Assembly: GCA_020137815.1 (NCBI GenBank)
Contig: CM035350.1
Span: 5,190,541-5,254,540, forward strand
DNA: 64,000 nt
Direction of reading: 5' to 3'
DNA from: Hormiphora californensis
Lineage: Eukaryota > Ctenophora > Tentaculata > Cydippida > Pleurobrachiidae
Shown: positions 25,001-38,197 of the stretch, one piece after another
Numbering within the stretch: position 1 is the first letter of the stretch
Layout of the letters: each line of letters starts with the position of its first letter
Position numbers and translations under genes: made by a program
The notes under the pieces: generated by a model
Told to the model about the DNA's origin: nothing
Seen by the model: the letters and a program-made list of their open reading frames with translations, nothing else
Database searches by the model: none

Positions 25001-26155
25001 CATATATCTGGTGTGACATATTGTGCAGACACCCCTACCTGAAGGGACGGGTAAAGTCAGCGTTGTCCCATTCCTCAAAGTCCACCCCGTCCAGGGCTAG
25101 GAGGGTCGTTACTGTGGCAATGGGGACATCAAGGCCACACGTTACACAGACAGCAGACCGGGGCTCCGATGTGATCTCGCAGGGCGTGGCAAACATGTCT
25201 AAATATGAGATAAGTTGAGTCAATCGCATTGAGAGGTATATATTGCATATGGTAAAATGGTCAAACAATCAGAATATTACACGGTATTCGAGAATACATG
25301 GAGCACACTTTGGAAACGGGTGGAGTAACATATAGCAGCTCACATATGGTGACACATCGAGAAAAAAAAAGGATTATTATAGGCTTCCCAAAGAGAAGAG
25401 AAGGAATCCCAAAGAGAATAGATTATAGAAGGAATATATATTCTTGAAATAAAGATAGTCGTATCATTCTCGATAGAACAAAAGGATTTCTGACAAGCTT
25501 GGAATGTTCATATAGGATCATAATCTCGACGATCTTTATGTTGATATCGACTGTCTCGAGAAAAAATGACTGACATGAGATATATCATTAGGATATCATA
25601 ACAGGGAATAATGCCAAAGTAAAAGTAAGGGGGAAAGAAAAGAAGCATATTCTTTGAAACAGCTGTAACTGCGAGAGATTAATTCATTCGAGCGGGAATG
25701 AATGCAATCAGGCTTCCGCTGATAAATGAACAGAGGAAAGGAGATGAGGGGAGTGAGAGGCAGACATATAGCTGCGGCGGCCACCACTTGCTGGAGAGAA
25801 GGAGAAGATATAATGCGGACAGAGAAAAAAGCAGAGCTAAGATTAGGAATTGTGGGGAGAAGTAAAGCTACGAGAATAAGGAGGAGAGGGATATATTAAA
25901 ATCTCTCTGAGGTGGAATTCTTTGATAAAATTACGCGTGATTACCGGAACTCGACCTCACAGTGTCGGACCGTGTTGGCTCGCGTGATGGTGGAGGTGGT
26001 AACAATATAGCTGCACTTCGTGTTTTGCTCTCTCTTGTGCGGGTGATCTCTCCCCCTCTCCCGGCCTTCTCGAATTTCACCACTTTGTCTACCACGGTGA
26101 ACCAAGTCCAGCTAGCTTCAACTACTACCAGCAACAACAACAAAGGACCAGTCAA
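22063..26155 (-). CDS. unrecognised SAM-like / zinc-finger protein (minus strand, 5' end uncertain)
   Basis: Minus-strand exons in coding order: 25945-about 26155 (weakest), 25039-25198, 24679-24885, 23271-23350, 22419-22550, 22063-22307 (TGA stop). Splice sites are GT-AG and phases agree at every junction. Features in order: a CVTCG-type Cys pair; a SAM-like helical stretch (FYEWGLTHGLTGETLSVLL ... AELDLSKGQKCVLRSI); WSCSFCGTYHTSPKNSC, resembling a RanBP2-type zinc finger; a Ser/Gly-rich linker; a Cys/His-rich segment (HKHHNHHDDSDEDP); and a C-terminus YLHCHPKYWADIHP. A minus-strand AATAAA at 22031-22036 follows the stop by 27 bases. I do not recognise the family. The combination suggests a scaffold or ubiquitin-related adaptor, which is a guess. 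The start codon was not found. Confidence 0.65.
23376..24672. repeat. 22-bp minisatellite, about 58 units, X-box-like core
   Basis: This is a tandem array of a 22-base unit: GGGGTGGTGACACC followed by ATGGTAAC. Variants include GTGGCACC, GTGAGACC and TTGTATCACC. It lies in the intron between minus exons 24679-24885 and 23271-23350. Because 22 is not a multiple of 3, the minus strand is open in all three frames (up to about 215 codons of a YHGVTTPLPWCHHP-like peptide); I regard these as non-coding. Each unit carries a perfect right half (GGTAAC) and a one-mismatch left half of an RFX X-box. Higher-order blocks recur (for example 23690-23800 and 24060-24190), indicating multi-unit duplications. 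Confidence 0.95.
24900..24982. promoter_or_regulatory. three consensus X-boxes (GTTGCC, GTGACC, GTAACC + ATGGTAAC)
   Basis: Sites at 24900-24913, 24950-24963 and 24969-24982 each fit GTNRCC-AT-GGTAAC exactly. They sit just beyond the minisatellite, in the next intron of the minus-strand gene. Confidence 0.55.
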
Positions 26156-26199
26156 CTACAACGCGTACCTACAATCTTCTATCAGATAAGATCGTTCAT

Positions 26200-27939
26200 T
26201 CTGTTATTCATTTATTCATTGTATTGTTATGTATGTTTCAGTAATTGTTGTTGTCAATTTCATAGTTCATAGTTGCCTGTTCACAGTTCTAGGGTGTCTT
26301 CTGTCCTGTCAGTTCGGGTATCATTGTTGACCGTGTTTCACGTGCCGGGCTAGGGGAGTATTTGGCATTAGGTTGTGTCGCCTGTCTCTGTGTTCGTGCT
26401 CCCGCACGTATTTTTTTTGGAGTTTTCTTTTATATAGTTGTACAGTTCTTGTATTTAGGCACTTGGTCCTAGCTGTGCTCTTTGGTTCTGCTCCTCTGGC
26501 CTCTTCTTAGTCCCTCCCTTTCCGTTCCTAGTCAGGTCTGCGTACCCTCCGGTTGTATTGGGCTAGTGTAGGATAAGTGTGCCGTGTGGGGTTCCCGCAG
26601 TTGTGTTTCCGTGGGGACTGGGGCCTCGTGTGTGCCAGTAGGTTGGCAGTTAGAGAGGCTTGGCTAAGGGACAGGGGCTGGGCAAGGGGGCTCTTGGTGT
26701 GGGGGAGGGGGATCTGGGTTAGTCCCACCTTACTCACTAACACCGATCCGAATACGGGTTTCATTCACAGGGCATCTCTCCCGTGCGAGAAAGAGGTAAA
26801 GATCTCTCACTCTCCACCTAACCCAAACATGTTGCAGGATCACAATATAGATCTGTTGTATTTATCACAATCAACCACCCATTTTCCAGGTGCTTCCTCG
26901 TTCCCAATGCTCATCTCCTGTGCAGTTCACGCACAGTGGGCACTATTTCTGTTTCTAGTTGCCTTCTTGGGGCCAGTGGCGACAGCTTCTTCTCCGCTGT
27001 ATTTTTTTCTCTCGGCTCCCGGAGTTTTCGTCTTGTCTTGGATTAGATATGTCTTTTCCAGTTACGGTGCTTCTTCGGATCAGGGGTTCTCTGTCTAGTT
27101 GGGACCAGTAGCAGTTTCGTCACTCTGGATCTCGTGGTTGTCTTCTATTTCGTTGGTCTCCTTCTTTATCGCCGGTCTCTCTCATCTTTATCTCTCCTGC
27201 CGATCCCTTTTCATCACATTTTTCTCCATTCTCCAAGGGGGTTTTGGATGTCATCCCGTAATTTCTTAATGGAGGTCTTCCTGGAATGTGGAGAATAATC
27301 ATCGCTGTTGGCACTAAACTAATTACTGGAGGTCTAATTGGGTTCTTCACTCTGGACCCGGCTTCTATTTCGTCACCTTCCTGGAGCGGGGTTCCCTCGT
27401 CTGTCTGATGCCTCTATCTCTCTCGCTGTCTGCCTCTCTCTTCTCACGCCTATCTCACGATCACAACGGCCAACGGGGGGGCCGGGGGATATCTGGTGTG
27501 TGGGATGGGGTTAATTGGAGTTATTATCTTTCTCGGGTGGGCCATATTATGGGAGACGATATCCTGTAGTATGGTCCATCCATAAAAAGTTATCATACCA
27601 TGCAGTCACCTCATAAGTACATACTTAGTTATCCAGCACGCACCTTCATACATTACATCTGCTTGCTAACCAAGTCTTGCCTTCCTTGCGTGTAGAGTCG
27701 ACCAATGATTCCTTCCCTGGCCTCACTAGATCGGTTGGAGAATGGAGGGCTTTGGGGGCTACTTCTGCCTAATTAGGCTACTCCTTGGGGTTGGGGTGTT
27801 CTGTTGGGTTGGGTGGGGGATGGTAAGGTTGTCCGCTGTAGGTCTCCAGTTTTCATTGGTCGGCTCTGTTAACCCTTCTTCTATTTATCTCTCTCTCTAT
27901 ATATATATCTCTCTCTCTGTCTCTCTCTCTCTGTCTCTC

Positions 27940-28000
<61 letters not shown>

Positions 28001-28600
28001 ATCAACAGTACGTAAAGTACGTTTATAGGAGCCAGCTCCCTCTCTTTCTCTCTCTCTTTCTCTCGCTTTCTCTCTCTTTCTCTGTGTTTTTTCTTTCCCT
28101 ATCCCCTGAGCCTAATACCACGATGCATGAACACAAAATACAATCATGAACAGCATACGGCGCTCACTCCTTGACACTCATGACCGATAACGAAGCATCA
28201 CGAACATTGCCCTTGCCCGCTTCATTCCCCAAACTATACACATCTGTGCTGCAAAGTGCATTAAGGTTGTACCGTCAAACGCTATGCCCACAAGCCTGGT
28301 TGATTTTATACTGTAACTGCCTGTAGGGCGGAGCCAGGCCTGGGTTTTGACACTCAAAGCGGGTCGGCACCGCCAGACAGGTAATGGCCAGCATGATTAG
28401 GCAGAGTACCAGTGATTGGGTACCTAAAGGCAGTATTCCGGCCCTCACTACCGGGGTCAAACAGGTGGCTGTGAAAATAACATCTGTCAAACCGTGGCAC
28501 ATATGGCCAGGATACATGGTGTGTAACAGGGAGTGACAAATGTTAGCACGGGGACGATCCAAAAAAAAAAAAAAAAAAACAATATAGCTATAATTACATC
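26200..28600. other. no supported gene; CT array 27886-28000; A18 run at about 28561
   Basis: Open frames here (for example 26577-27098) lack recognisable domains, splice-consistent neighbours or ATG starts. A (CT)n microsatellite at 27886-28000 and a poly(A) run are the only clear structures. Confidence 0.5.
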
Positions 28601-28744
28601 ACAGCCAAACTGGTTACAATTCATCCATCTCACATGCTTTCTCGTCTACATATTTAATGCTCCATGGCCATGGAAACTCGATATATCTGATAGCTATAGA
28701 TCGTTTACAAAAATGAGGCTGGGTATTTAAAGTGATTAGTTACC

Positions 28745-29380
28745 ATGGGAAATCACGATTTTGAGAGACAAAAAGACACGAGCCCTGATCATAATAATTC
28801 ACAGCTTGTCAAATTGTCTACAGACATATCAATTTATAAGAATGTTCGCAAAAGGCAAGCTTCCCCTCGTCCGACCCGAAGTTGGAATCATATGGGTTTA
28901 GTTTGTCGAACCGGCAAGTTGCTAACATTTTCAAATCTTCACTACTTCTCAAATGATCCCATACTTTCAGTCTAATCCCAAAATCCTATTGAAAATAGAG
29001 ACAAAAATAACGGCACCAAACTGTGAAATGCCCTTGCATTAGTGCGAGTATAATAAAATCAATTTTCTATCTAAAGGCCGAGTTTATAGCAAGAAAGGAC
29101 TATTTTACAACGAATTCTCTGGTTAGTATGGTAACCAACTCCGTTGTCATGGTAAATCAATCGAACTCTATCGAGTTCTATCGCCAGCAACTGGATGAAA
29201 ATTTATCCATTTCATTATGCACAATGCACAGGCTTTGGTTACGAAGTTACCCCTTGCCAGCGTGTGCACGCGAAGGTCGCCCGGCGACAGAGTGTGAGGT
29301 GTCTTCGATACCAAGCACAGGCTTGTGTAACAAAAAGGGGCGTTTTTATAGCTTATTGTTCATCATAACCTGAAATAAAT
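28745..29380. other. no recognised feature
   Basis: AT-rich sequence with short open frames that show no domain, splice or codon signal I can support. Confidence 0.4.
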
Positions 29381-29389
29381 AATTTTCAT

Positions 29390-30240
29390 TACTTTCACAA
29401 AGGCTCAAAGTTTGAATATCAAATTTGCCAAAACTGTGCAGGGGCAAATTGGTGCAGGGGCAAAAGTTTTAATTGATTATAATTAATTAATTAATTAGAA
29501 AATCAAAAATCCGGCTCCGTTATGACTCGTAGTTATACTACTAGAACATACTTGCAAAGTTTCATTTCGAAATTTCAAACGGTGTGGCCACAGTTTGAAT
29601 ATCAAAGTTGCAAAAAATGTGCATGGGCAAACAAAATGGTGCAAGGGCACATGTTCAGGGGAAATTTGCACAAATTGTGCAGGGGCAAATTTTAATTAAT
29701 TTGCCTATAATTAATTACCTAATTGATATATTAATCATACGGCTCTTCTAGTACTCGTAGTTATGCTACTAGAACATGCATAGAAAGTTTCGTGTCAAAA
29801 TATTAAACGGTGTGGACACAGTTCGATCATAAAATTGGTGCAAGGGCTGCCCTTGCACCATTTGCCCTTGCACATTGCCTGCCCCTGCACCAAATTCCAT
29901 TTTTTGCACGGCTCTAACTAACTAATTAATTAATTTTGACTATTCCCACTTTTCGAACATCATCTTTTATGATTGAAGAACATTCCTACAAAGTTTCAAG
30001 TCGATATTTTAAGCAGAACGGAAAATAGAATTTGGTGCAAGGGCGCGGTGCAAGGGACAGAACACGCAATGTGCAGGGGCACGGTGCCCTTGCACCGTTT
30101 TTAATTACCTATAATTAATTAATTAATTAAAAATTCAAAAATCCGCCAACGTCATGACACAAAGGAATACTACAAGAACATGCCTACAAAATTTCAAGTC
30201 GATATCTCAAACGGTGTGGCCACAATCGTTGACATGTTTT
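29390..30240. repeat. about four diverged tandem copies of a roughly 220-bp repeat
   Basis: Each copy contains GTGCAGGGGCA or its complement, then a TTAATTAATTAATT block. ACTCGTAGTTATRCTACTAG follows or a degenerate form of it, then AGAACATGC and AAAGTTTCA, and finally AAACGGTGTGGCCACA. Anchors occur near 29555, 29790, 29990 and 30190. Copies are strongly diverged; the last runs into a poly-C/poly-A tract at 30243. Confidence 0.75.
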
Positions 30241-30843
30241 TGCCCCCCCCCCCCCCCAAAAAAAGACCTTTCTTTGTTCTTAATAGGGCCGGCATTTTTG
30301 GGTTTTTGTGCAGGGGCAAAAATTTTTTTTTCTTTTTTTCGTTTTTTGCTGTTTTCTTCGGGTCGGAGGTGCCTGCCGGCACCTAAATAGGGCCGTAAAC
30401 TACGGGGGGAACGTCACTTTTTTTTGCCCATAGCCCATAATCCCAGCGAATTTTGGTTTTTCCCATATGGGCAAAAATGGGCAAAAATGGGCAAATAATG
30501 TTCAGTGTTATATATAATATGTCGTTTTTTCAACTCTATAGCTTAATTTCAATTCTTTAAAGTGAGAGAGAACAGCCCAAATTTTGATAAAACTCGGTCA
30601 GAATGGTCTTTGGTGTCTAATTAGAAGTCAAATTCTTTTAAGCGGTCAAATCCTAAATTTAGGATTTTTAGGTTTTCTTGGCTTTTATGGGTTTCAGAAA
30701 CGTCCTAGAACAAAATAAATACAAGCATCTCCCTTTCGATCCCCTCTATCAAGCTTCGTAAGAATCATGACATGGCAAATGACCATGGTCAAACATCTGG
30801 TAACACGGCTTCATTTTACCAGGTTCCCAATGTAGCAAATTGG

Positions 30844-30943
30844 NNNNNNNNNNNNNNNNNNNNNNNNNNNNNNNNNNNNNNNNNNNNNNNNNNNNNNNNN
30901 NNNNNNNNNNNNNNNNNNNNNNNNNNNNNNNNNNNNNNNNNNN
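30844..30943. other. assembly gap (100 N)
   Basis: Exactly 100 N, the usual placeholder for an unknown-size join. The 300-400 bases to its right look low quality (runs such as GGGGGGGCCCC, CCCCCCCCC). Confidence 1.
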
Positions 30944-32029
30944 GAAAGAAAAATGTTCCCGATTTAAACGGATCAGTATTTATATGACTTACGCCGACCC
31001 CTTTAACCCTTTTTTTCAGCTACAGCCCCCTCTCTGCGTGGTTGGGACATGTCCAAGACAGAAAAACAACCGGTGTGGATCCCGTGATCAGTAAGCTGAT
31101 GGAAAGGGCCGCGTTGGGGAAAAAATTTTGTAGGGGGCTTCCGGGGGGGCCCCTGAGACCAATTTGGTGCGGGACACAAAAACACAGAAAAGAAAAGAGA
31201 AGAACAAACCTTTAACCGAGTAATGCCATTAAAACCCGCCCAAAGAACCCCCCCCCCAAAACCCCCAATTTTCAATACTGTTTTAGTAACGGACACAGTA
31301 CTTCAGTCATGAGTCCGTGCCGACAAAACTTTAGCCATTTATTTCAACAAATTTATATTGGGATTTTAACAAAAATTTAAAAAAATGCTTTTGGGGAGAG
31401 TACACAATATACAGATCTACTGAAGTATGGCCTTTTTTTTAATTGTTCCTATGGTTTATCTTATGTCAGAACAGGGTGGTTGGTTTTTCGACGAGAGATT
31501 ATAGGAAATTTTTTCCCACGACGAGATCCTAGGATCAACATTTTTTTGGAACAGGTTTGTTTAATTTAAAATATTTTTAAAAAGGGGGGTTTATATGAAT
31601 TGAAACCCTAATAATTGGGGTTTTTAAAACAAGCTCCAACTACAAATTATATAACAGATCTTTAGTAACCTAGACGGCACAGGAGTACTTTTGTTTAATT
31701 CAATTTAGGGGCTGCCTGGTTGCATCCCCATATAAAAAAATAATAAAAGGGGATTGTACATCCCCTCAAGGCCTCATGGGTTTGTGCTTTTTGGCATGTC
31801 TGTGGGCAACCATTTTAGTTTCCTCTCTCTCTTTCTCTGATCTCCCTCTCTTGAGCTGTCCCTGATCACTATCCCAGTGTGTTGGGAGCCCCAACTTCGG
31901 GTCCTGTATAACCATGATAACATATAGCTGTGCATGTCCTAGACATGGCGGTAAAATATCAAACGTATTGATCAGTTGGTCATATCTTTGTAGCTAATTC
32001 ATCCCCGCGATCTGTAGGTATGTAGAAGA

Positions 32030-32090
<61 letters not shown>

Positions 32091-35000
32091 GAAAAGGGGG
32101 AGGGGAGAACGGGGAAAAGAGAAGGGTTAAATAGAAGAGAGAGGGAAAGGGGGAAGAGAAGAGAGAGAAGGGGAGAAAAGGGGAAAAGTAACGAGAAAAA
32201 AAATTCAATTTTCCAATTTCCCACAACATTCCCCTATTATTTTGATCAACGCAAACCCTACCTCCTTTAACGAAGAGCAGAGCTACCACCGACCGGTGAG
32301 AATACTAGAACGAGCATCTGTTTATTCTAGCTAGGAGATAAGTATTGAAAATTACAAAGAGCTGATAGAGACAAAATTACAAAGAGATGGATAGAGACAA
32401 AAGAGATGTTAAACCTATATGTATTACCTATCGAGTCTGGTGATCGAGATAGGAATAATACAGTTGAGTGAGATAGGAATAGGTCACACTCTAAGTCTAT
32501 ACATGCCTCGTCCCAATTAGCTGCAGGTTATAATCTACATACCTTTTGCTAGCAGCTCCTTTTGGTGCATCATGTGCCCTATAAACCTATCCCCCCATGT
32601 ACTTTACTTCATAGAATATTTTACTTGATGTATGATCTGCAGCAGGAACCGACCGAATCAGGAACAATTACTGGTCCTCTGAGTGCGCGAGAACCAGTCA
32701 GTGGACCTAAATAACCGAGCTCTGATTCCTGGTGATCGTTACCTTGGCTTCCGCGTCCTCGCCCTTCCTGATCTGCCAGCACTTGCTTGCTGAACTTTCA
32801 CACTTGATATTTTAGTCTTGCTTCTAGCTACGCACATGTACAATTTCGACGACGACGAGTTTCCCTCCGCCTTCCGCTTCGCCCGTTGTTAACACACGCT
32901 ACCCTTTAACGCCACACGTGAAGAAAAAACTATTATAAGTCGAGTCACACAGATCTGTGTAATATAAATGTGGCTAATATACACGTGTGTGGCTAATATT
33001 ATACATGTATGTGGCTATGTTACATGTATGTGGCTAATATATACAAACTGGGCTATAATCCATCGCTGAATACAATATTCTACCTATATATGATATATGC
33101 TGACGTGTTTTATTGAGGTTTATCCAATTCATGAAGATCAGGTTCGGTTGATGATATTTGTGTCCAAGATTCTATCATATCTTATATATGTGTGCTTTAT
33201 GTTATATGTGTGCTGGCCCAATTGACTCGCTATAGAGTTAGATAATGTTCATCATGTTCATGTTCATTCCAAGGTAATTAGTTGGTAATTAGTTGGGTAA
33301 TTAGTTGGGTCTCATCATCACAATTAGGATGATGATGGATATATGCGACATAAAGTCCTAAACGGTTATATAAAACAGATAATATGACGTTTTATATACA
33401 TGCGGAATATTAAATTGTGTAATCTTGCGTGATTTGTGTGTGATCGGTATTTTCTATCGAAAGGTGTTCTCGGGAAATTATTAATTGTAATTAGTTAATC
33501 CTACTTTTCCCACGACAAACAGCACAATAACAAGCTTCACAAAATCATTCCTAATTAACATAATTACTTGTGATTACGTGTGTATAAAACAATTGGGTTT
33601 ATTAGGAAGCGGTTATTCGGCGCCAGTAAGGTGTGTGCGTTTGAGAGACGGAGGTGGTACTTGGTTCACGCTGATGATTTAATCGTTATCATCAATTGAA
33701 ATCGAGGTAGTCCTGGTTTTATATTAGGTCAAGATTAATGTATCTCATTGTGACACCGTCATTGTCGATCAACACGAACGCGTTCCTCCCTCCCACCTCA
33801 TCAACCCTAGATCCAGAAAACGAAGATTGTATTGTGTGTACCTAACTGGGAAGAGAGGAATAGAAGACAATAAGTGACCAGTCTTAGTGCAGTGAATCAC
33901 AATCTGCTATTTGATTTGAGGTCAAACCTAGTCAATATAGGTGTATTGTCTAGCAATCATGTCTATCTATCTCACCCGCCCTTCGTCTATAGCCATCTTT
34001 CTCTCAATCTCCCACTCTCCGACCGGTTCTGCTGGCTTTAACACTATATATATATATATATGTCTAAAGACTACATTGATCTGTACCTCGCACGGATATG
34101 CCTCAAATTGTGGCGGCCACCTCAGATGGAGGCATGTGAAAACCATCTCTCACATGCAATGAATTGGTAGTACTGTCCATGGCGTAATGAGAACAGTTTA
34201 GTGCCACTAAACTGTTTCTATTTAGTGTTTCCAACTGCACTCTGTTATTATTGCAAACAACTTGTTACCGAGAGAGCAAGTAGCGATGGAGCCAGTTTTA
34301 CGCAGTGCTTACGGTAAACGGTATATACTTGATGAGACATGGCTAACTCACGTTATAATTCAACATGTCTTGACATCTGTCATACAACTGTAGTAGACGA
34401 TTTGTAGCCACACTCTTTCTTGATCTTTGGATTAGCATAGGTCCAAACCCCCTTGTATTAAGTTGTCGATTTTTTTTAATAAAAAAATTTTTAGTCTAGC
34501 CATGTTGGTACTGCTGTATGCGAGTCTTTCACTGTCCATCAATTACTACGTTTGAATATACGAGGTACTTTTATGAAAGTATTATAGTTGGTCAGTTTAC
34601 TAGTCAATTGAACAAAACACACACACACACACCTGGACTTGGTGGCCTAGTAGTAGTAGAGTTGTACGTGTAAACGCTGTAACGTGGGGAGACATGCTAT
34701 TCATCACAACCATTGCCTGGTTCGCATCTGAAGATGTGCTACTTAAAAACGAATTACGCCTCGTAAATTGACCCCTTCATTACCGCGCTTTGAAGCTCTC
34801 CAATCTTTTCGCGGTTCTTAATCTTCAGATTCCATTCATGACGAATAGGTTGTAAAATAGACGCTGCCAGTAAACCCCCCTATAATCTTATATATATGCC
34901 TATGGAGATCGAGCCCGAGGTCCTGAATAGAGTTGGTAGCTGAGATCAGTACTTGAGTTGTGATAGAATGTCTTTGTGTTGCGACGATATTACACGTATC

Positions 35001-35373
35001 GACTATCGTACATATGTAGGCGGCAATTGGGAGCTGGAGCTCTACCTACAAAGTGTGGGGATACTTGAAGCAGACTGTCGATCCCTTAAACGATGATTTA
35101 TAGTGTTTAGCATTTAGAGACTTGGCTGGTTTAGGAAAGTTTATAGGTCTTCCTTACAGACCTCCTAGGAGCTGTTTTAATAACACCCTCCAGATTTACT
35201 TCGTCAGTCTCACCTCAAATCGGAAGAGGCTTCAGATGGCAAGAGCCTTACTTAGCCTATGTCCGCACCCATTCTATATTCCGATAGGGTCGCCATAGGC
35301 TCCTCCTGGCTCCTCCTCTGTCTCTCTTGTCTCTCTCGTCTCTCGTCTCTCGTCTCTCGTCTCTCGTCTCTCG

Positions 35374-35406
<33 letters not shown>

Positions 35407-35524
35407 TCTCTCTATATCTCTCTCTCTCTCTCTCTCTTCACCTCTCTCTCTTCCTACCCTCTTTCTGCTCATCCTCTCTCTTCTCTCTCTCTCTCTCTCT
35501 CTCTCTTCTGCTCTCTGCCTCTCT

Positions 35525-35568
<44 letters not shown>

Positions 35569-35705
35569 CTCTCATTCTCGATAGGTTTCAATATAAATAC
35601 ATTGGATTACCGCTGCAGCTGCAGTGGAATAGTACTGAAGGTCATGATTAGTTACTAGTTATCTAATTAATAATTCATGTGCAGGTAATTATGTATTACG
35701 GTTTC

Positions 35706-35759
<54 letters not shown>

Positions 35760-37000
35760 GGCCACATCTGCATCCGCTCCTAACACACACTTGTTAGGAT
35801 ATTGTGCTTGTCAGTTTCTTTGTAGCCCAAATCTGCATTGATTAAAACAGTTTGGCAAGTTCATGTTATTGCTTGATCACGGATCTTTGAATTTCCCTTC
35901 CCCACATTCACGATTGCCAGGCTCCAAGACCCCATTGTTTGGTTGCAGGGTAGGTCCGCTTTGTGCAACACATGCTTCCCAATGGATTGATATTTAGTGA
36001 TTTCCCGGGTATGAGAAGTGTGTTATAATAGACGGCCGTGCCGGGGGATAAAGAGATGGAAGTAATTTGGTGATGATCGTTCGCGGCTTCATTTGATCAG
36101 TGATCTACATGAGTACTGCAGTAGTAGGTGCATGCTGGATCGTCTAAATTCACAAATGAGCATGTCTTGATCAGCACACTAGGCTGCACTGCACATCTTG
36201 TCCTGTCATATAATAATTAGGCTCCTGCCTGGTTATATTCGTGCGTGGGAAGGAAGATATCCAGATTAATAATTGGGAATCAGCCAACTTTGGGCGAGAC
36301 CGCTTCATCCGTCAAAATTGTAACTGCATGTACTGATCCGATTAGCTAGTTTATTATGTATACTGTAGAGAACCTGGAACATAATGTCTTTTGTAACACT
36401 ATAGTTATACGTCATCCAAACCTGGATAGCACAAAACCCTTTCCCCGAGGTCTGTTGGTGATTTGTCCTGGACAATACTGATAATAATTACTATTATTGT
36501 GATTTGTCATCATGGTAATAATGCTTACTAGGGTCCTCTGGTCCGCCTAGCTGTGAGTAAGAGTTAGGTTGAGAATTCACGAGGGAATCGCCCGGTCCCT
36601 GTCATTGTTGCATATATTGATACCACTGATATATCATCAGATACATTCTAAGTTGGGGCATAAATCATAGAATCCGCGGCCCACTGAATCATCCAGTAGC
36701 AGCTTGACTCTGCGAGGCAGCAATTGTTGATTGATGATTTATTTTGTTCAATCTTTGTTCACGTTATCAGCTCTTTTTCTCTCTGTCATTATAGAAACAG
36801 CACTGCCACTAACTATTAGCTCTAAAATTGTACCATTAGTACCATTACTCATTAGTATGCAACCCCCACCAAACTATCTAACACACACACACTAGTTATA
36901 GCCAAACTGGCTTATTGTCTTGTCATTATATGGCTGCTAGCTATATTTCACTTAATTAGCAGTTTTACCTTTGAGGCTCCGAATATACCCTTTCTGTATA
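30944..37000. other. no supported gene; simple repeats and possibly degraded flank of the gap
   Basis: 30944-31750 has homopolymer-rich, probably unpolished sequence. (GA)n at 32038-32088, (CT)n at 35320-35575 and 35702-35758. The remaining AT-rich stretches show no domain-bearing or splice-consistent ORF. Confidence 0.5.
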
Positions 37001-37432
37001 CCCTTTCACAACAGCTTATACACCGCTGTTTTTGCAGACTTTATTTTGTGTTCTAGACACCCCTGACATTGTGTTGATGACGTATGTGCAATGAGTATAT
37101 ATGAGCTGGATCATATGAGAGAACTCATGACTTTTATCCGTCCATCAACACATCTTAAAAGTCAGGAGAGAGAGTGTTTTCTGTTTAAATCTGTTTAGTT
37201 TTACCAGCTTTCAGCAATGGATAGTGAACCTCTAGTGTCTTTTAAAGCAGGAACAATTGTCAATTTTGTACAGCCTGCTTAAATAACCATACGTGAATTG
37301 GCCTATATTTGCGCTAAGTACTTACTATTTTGTGCTCTAATTCTTGTGAGAGAACGTTGTATTCAGCTTTGTATTTCTGCCATTTTTGCATATATGTTCC
37401 CCATATCATATCCTCTCAGCTCAGATCAGAGA

Positions 37433-37978
37433 ATGAAGAAGAAGGATCACACGACCAATCAGCAAGCAGCAGCTGTCCCGCCCTCCCAGGTTGTCAGATC
37501 CAGGCGGACGGGAGCCGTTGTCTCTGTAGACCCAACCACCCTTGCCCGACTTCACCGTGGTATTCCGTCCAGAAGTAGCCCCTCTCCCACGAGTGGCACG
37601 GCGAGTAGTGGGAGTCTGCCACCACCCGTTAGGAGGCCGGTGGTTAACAGAAAGGTGTCGCTGGTGGAGCTCATTGTGGAAGCTAAGCGGGACGAGGGGT
37701 GTAGTGATAGTGATACCAGTGGTGCTGGCAGGGGAGGAAGGAGGGTCAGGGGCGGGAGAGGTGGGAGGGGTGGTAGGGGCGGCAGGATGCTGGGAGGAGG
37801 AGGGAAGAAATCAACCAGCCTCTTTGAGCTGAATGAGGACGATTTTGAGGACAATCCGAGGGAAACCAAGAAGAAGAAACCGGCTGGAAATAAGAAGGGC
37901 AAGGGTGGGGGTATGAAGAAGGCAACCAAGCCTAAGATGAGCGTGCCAAAAGGAACTGGAGGAATGAAGGGTGGAGCT
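37433..37978 (+). CDS. candidate first exon A: Lys/Gly/Arg-rich
   Basis: From ATG 37433 an open frame of 182 codons runs to the donor GCT|GTAAGT (phase 0). The product is low complexity: an Arg/Ser/Pro segment, RRVRGGRGGRGGRGGRM, an acidic patch (FELNEDDFEDN) and a Lys/Gly-rich end (KGTGGMKGGA). GC content and reading-frame bias rise sharply relative to flanks, supporting a true exon. The frame is also open further upstream, so an internal exon with acceptor ATCAG|AGAATG (37430) is possible. A TATA-like GTATATATG lies at about 37096. No known domain. The nearest downstream gene body on this strand is the innexin at 59438. Confidence 0.6.
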
Positions 37979-38152
37979 GTAAGTATTTAATTAATTTTAA
38001 GTGAATAAAGACACCCATATTGTACTAACTTAATCAGGATAACGTAGATAAATCATTCAGATCACACTCACCCTGTGTCTTTCAACTTGTGACGACCTGT
38101 CTGTGAGTGAACCAGTAACCGTCCTGTTGTTTGTCTCTATTTCTCTTTTCTT

Positions 38153-38156
<4 letters not shown>

Positions 38157-38195
<39 letters not shown>
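38157..38195. repeat. (CT)n microsatellite
   Basis: Short TC array between candidate exons A and B. Confidence 0.9.

Positions 38196-38197
<2 letters not shown>

Noticed and set aside
25962-26189. Plus-strand frame overlapping the first minus-strand exon of the SAM-like gene
   Set aside because: Starts with GTG and has no partner exon; the minus-strand reading joins the next exon in correct phase.
26577-27098. 173-codon plus-strand frame
   Set aside because: No ATG at the start, no domain, no splice partner, composition like its surroundings.
28275-28562. Minus-strand 95-codon hydrophobic frame
   Set aside because: Membrane-like stretch and Cys/His residues drew attention, but two overlapping frames look equally plausible and no splice or poly(A) context supports either.
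37217-37282. 21-codon ATG frame starting MDSEPLVSFKAG
   Set aside because: Could be an upstream ORF in the leader of candidate exon A, but there is no evidence beyond a TATA-like string 120 bases upstream.
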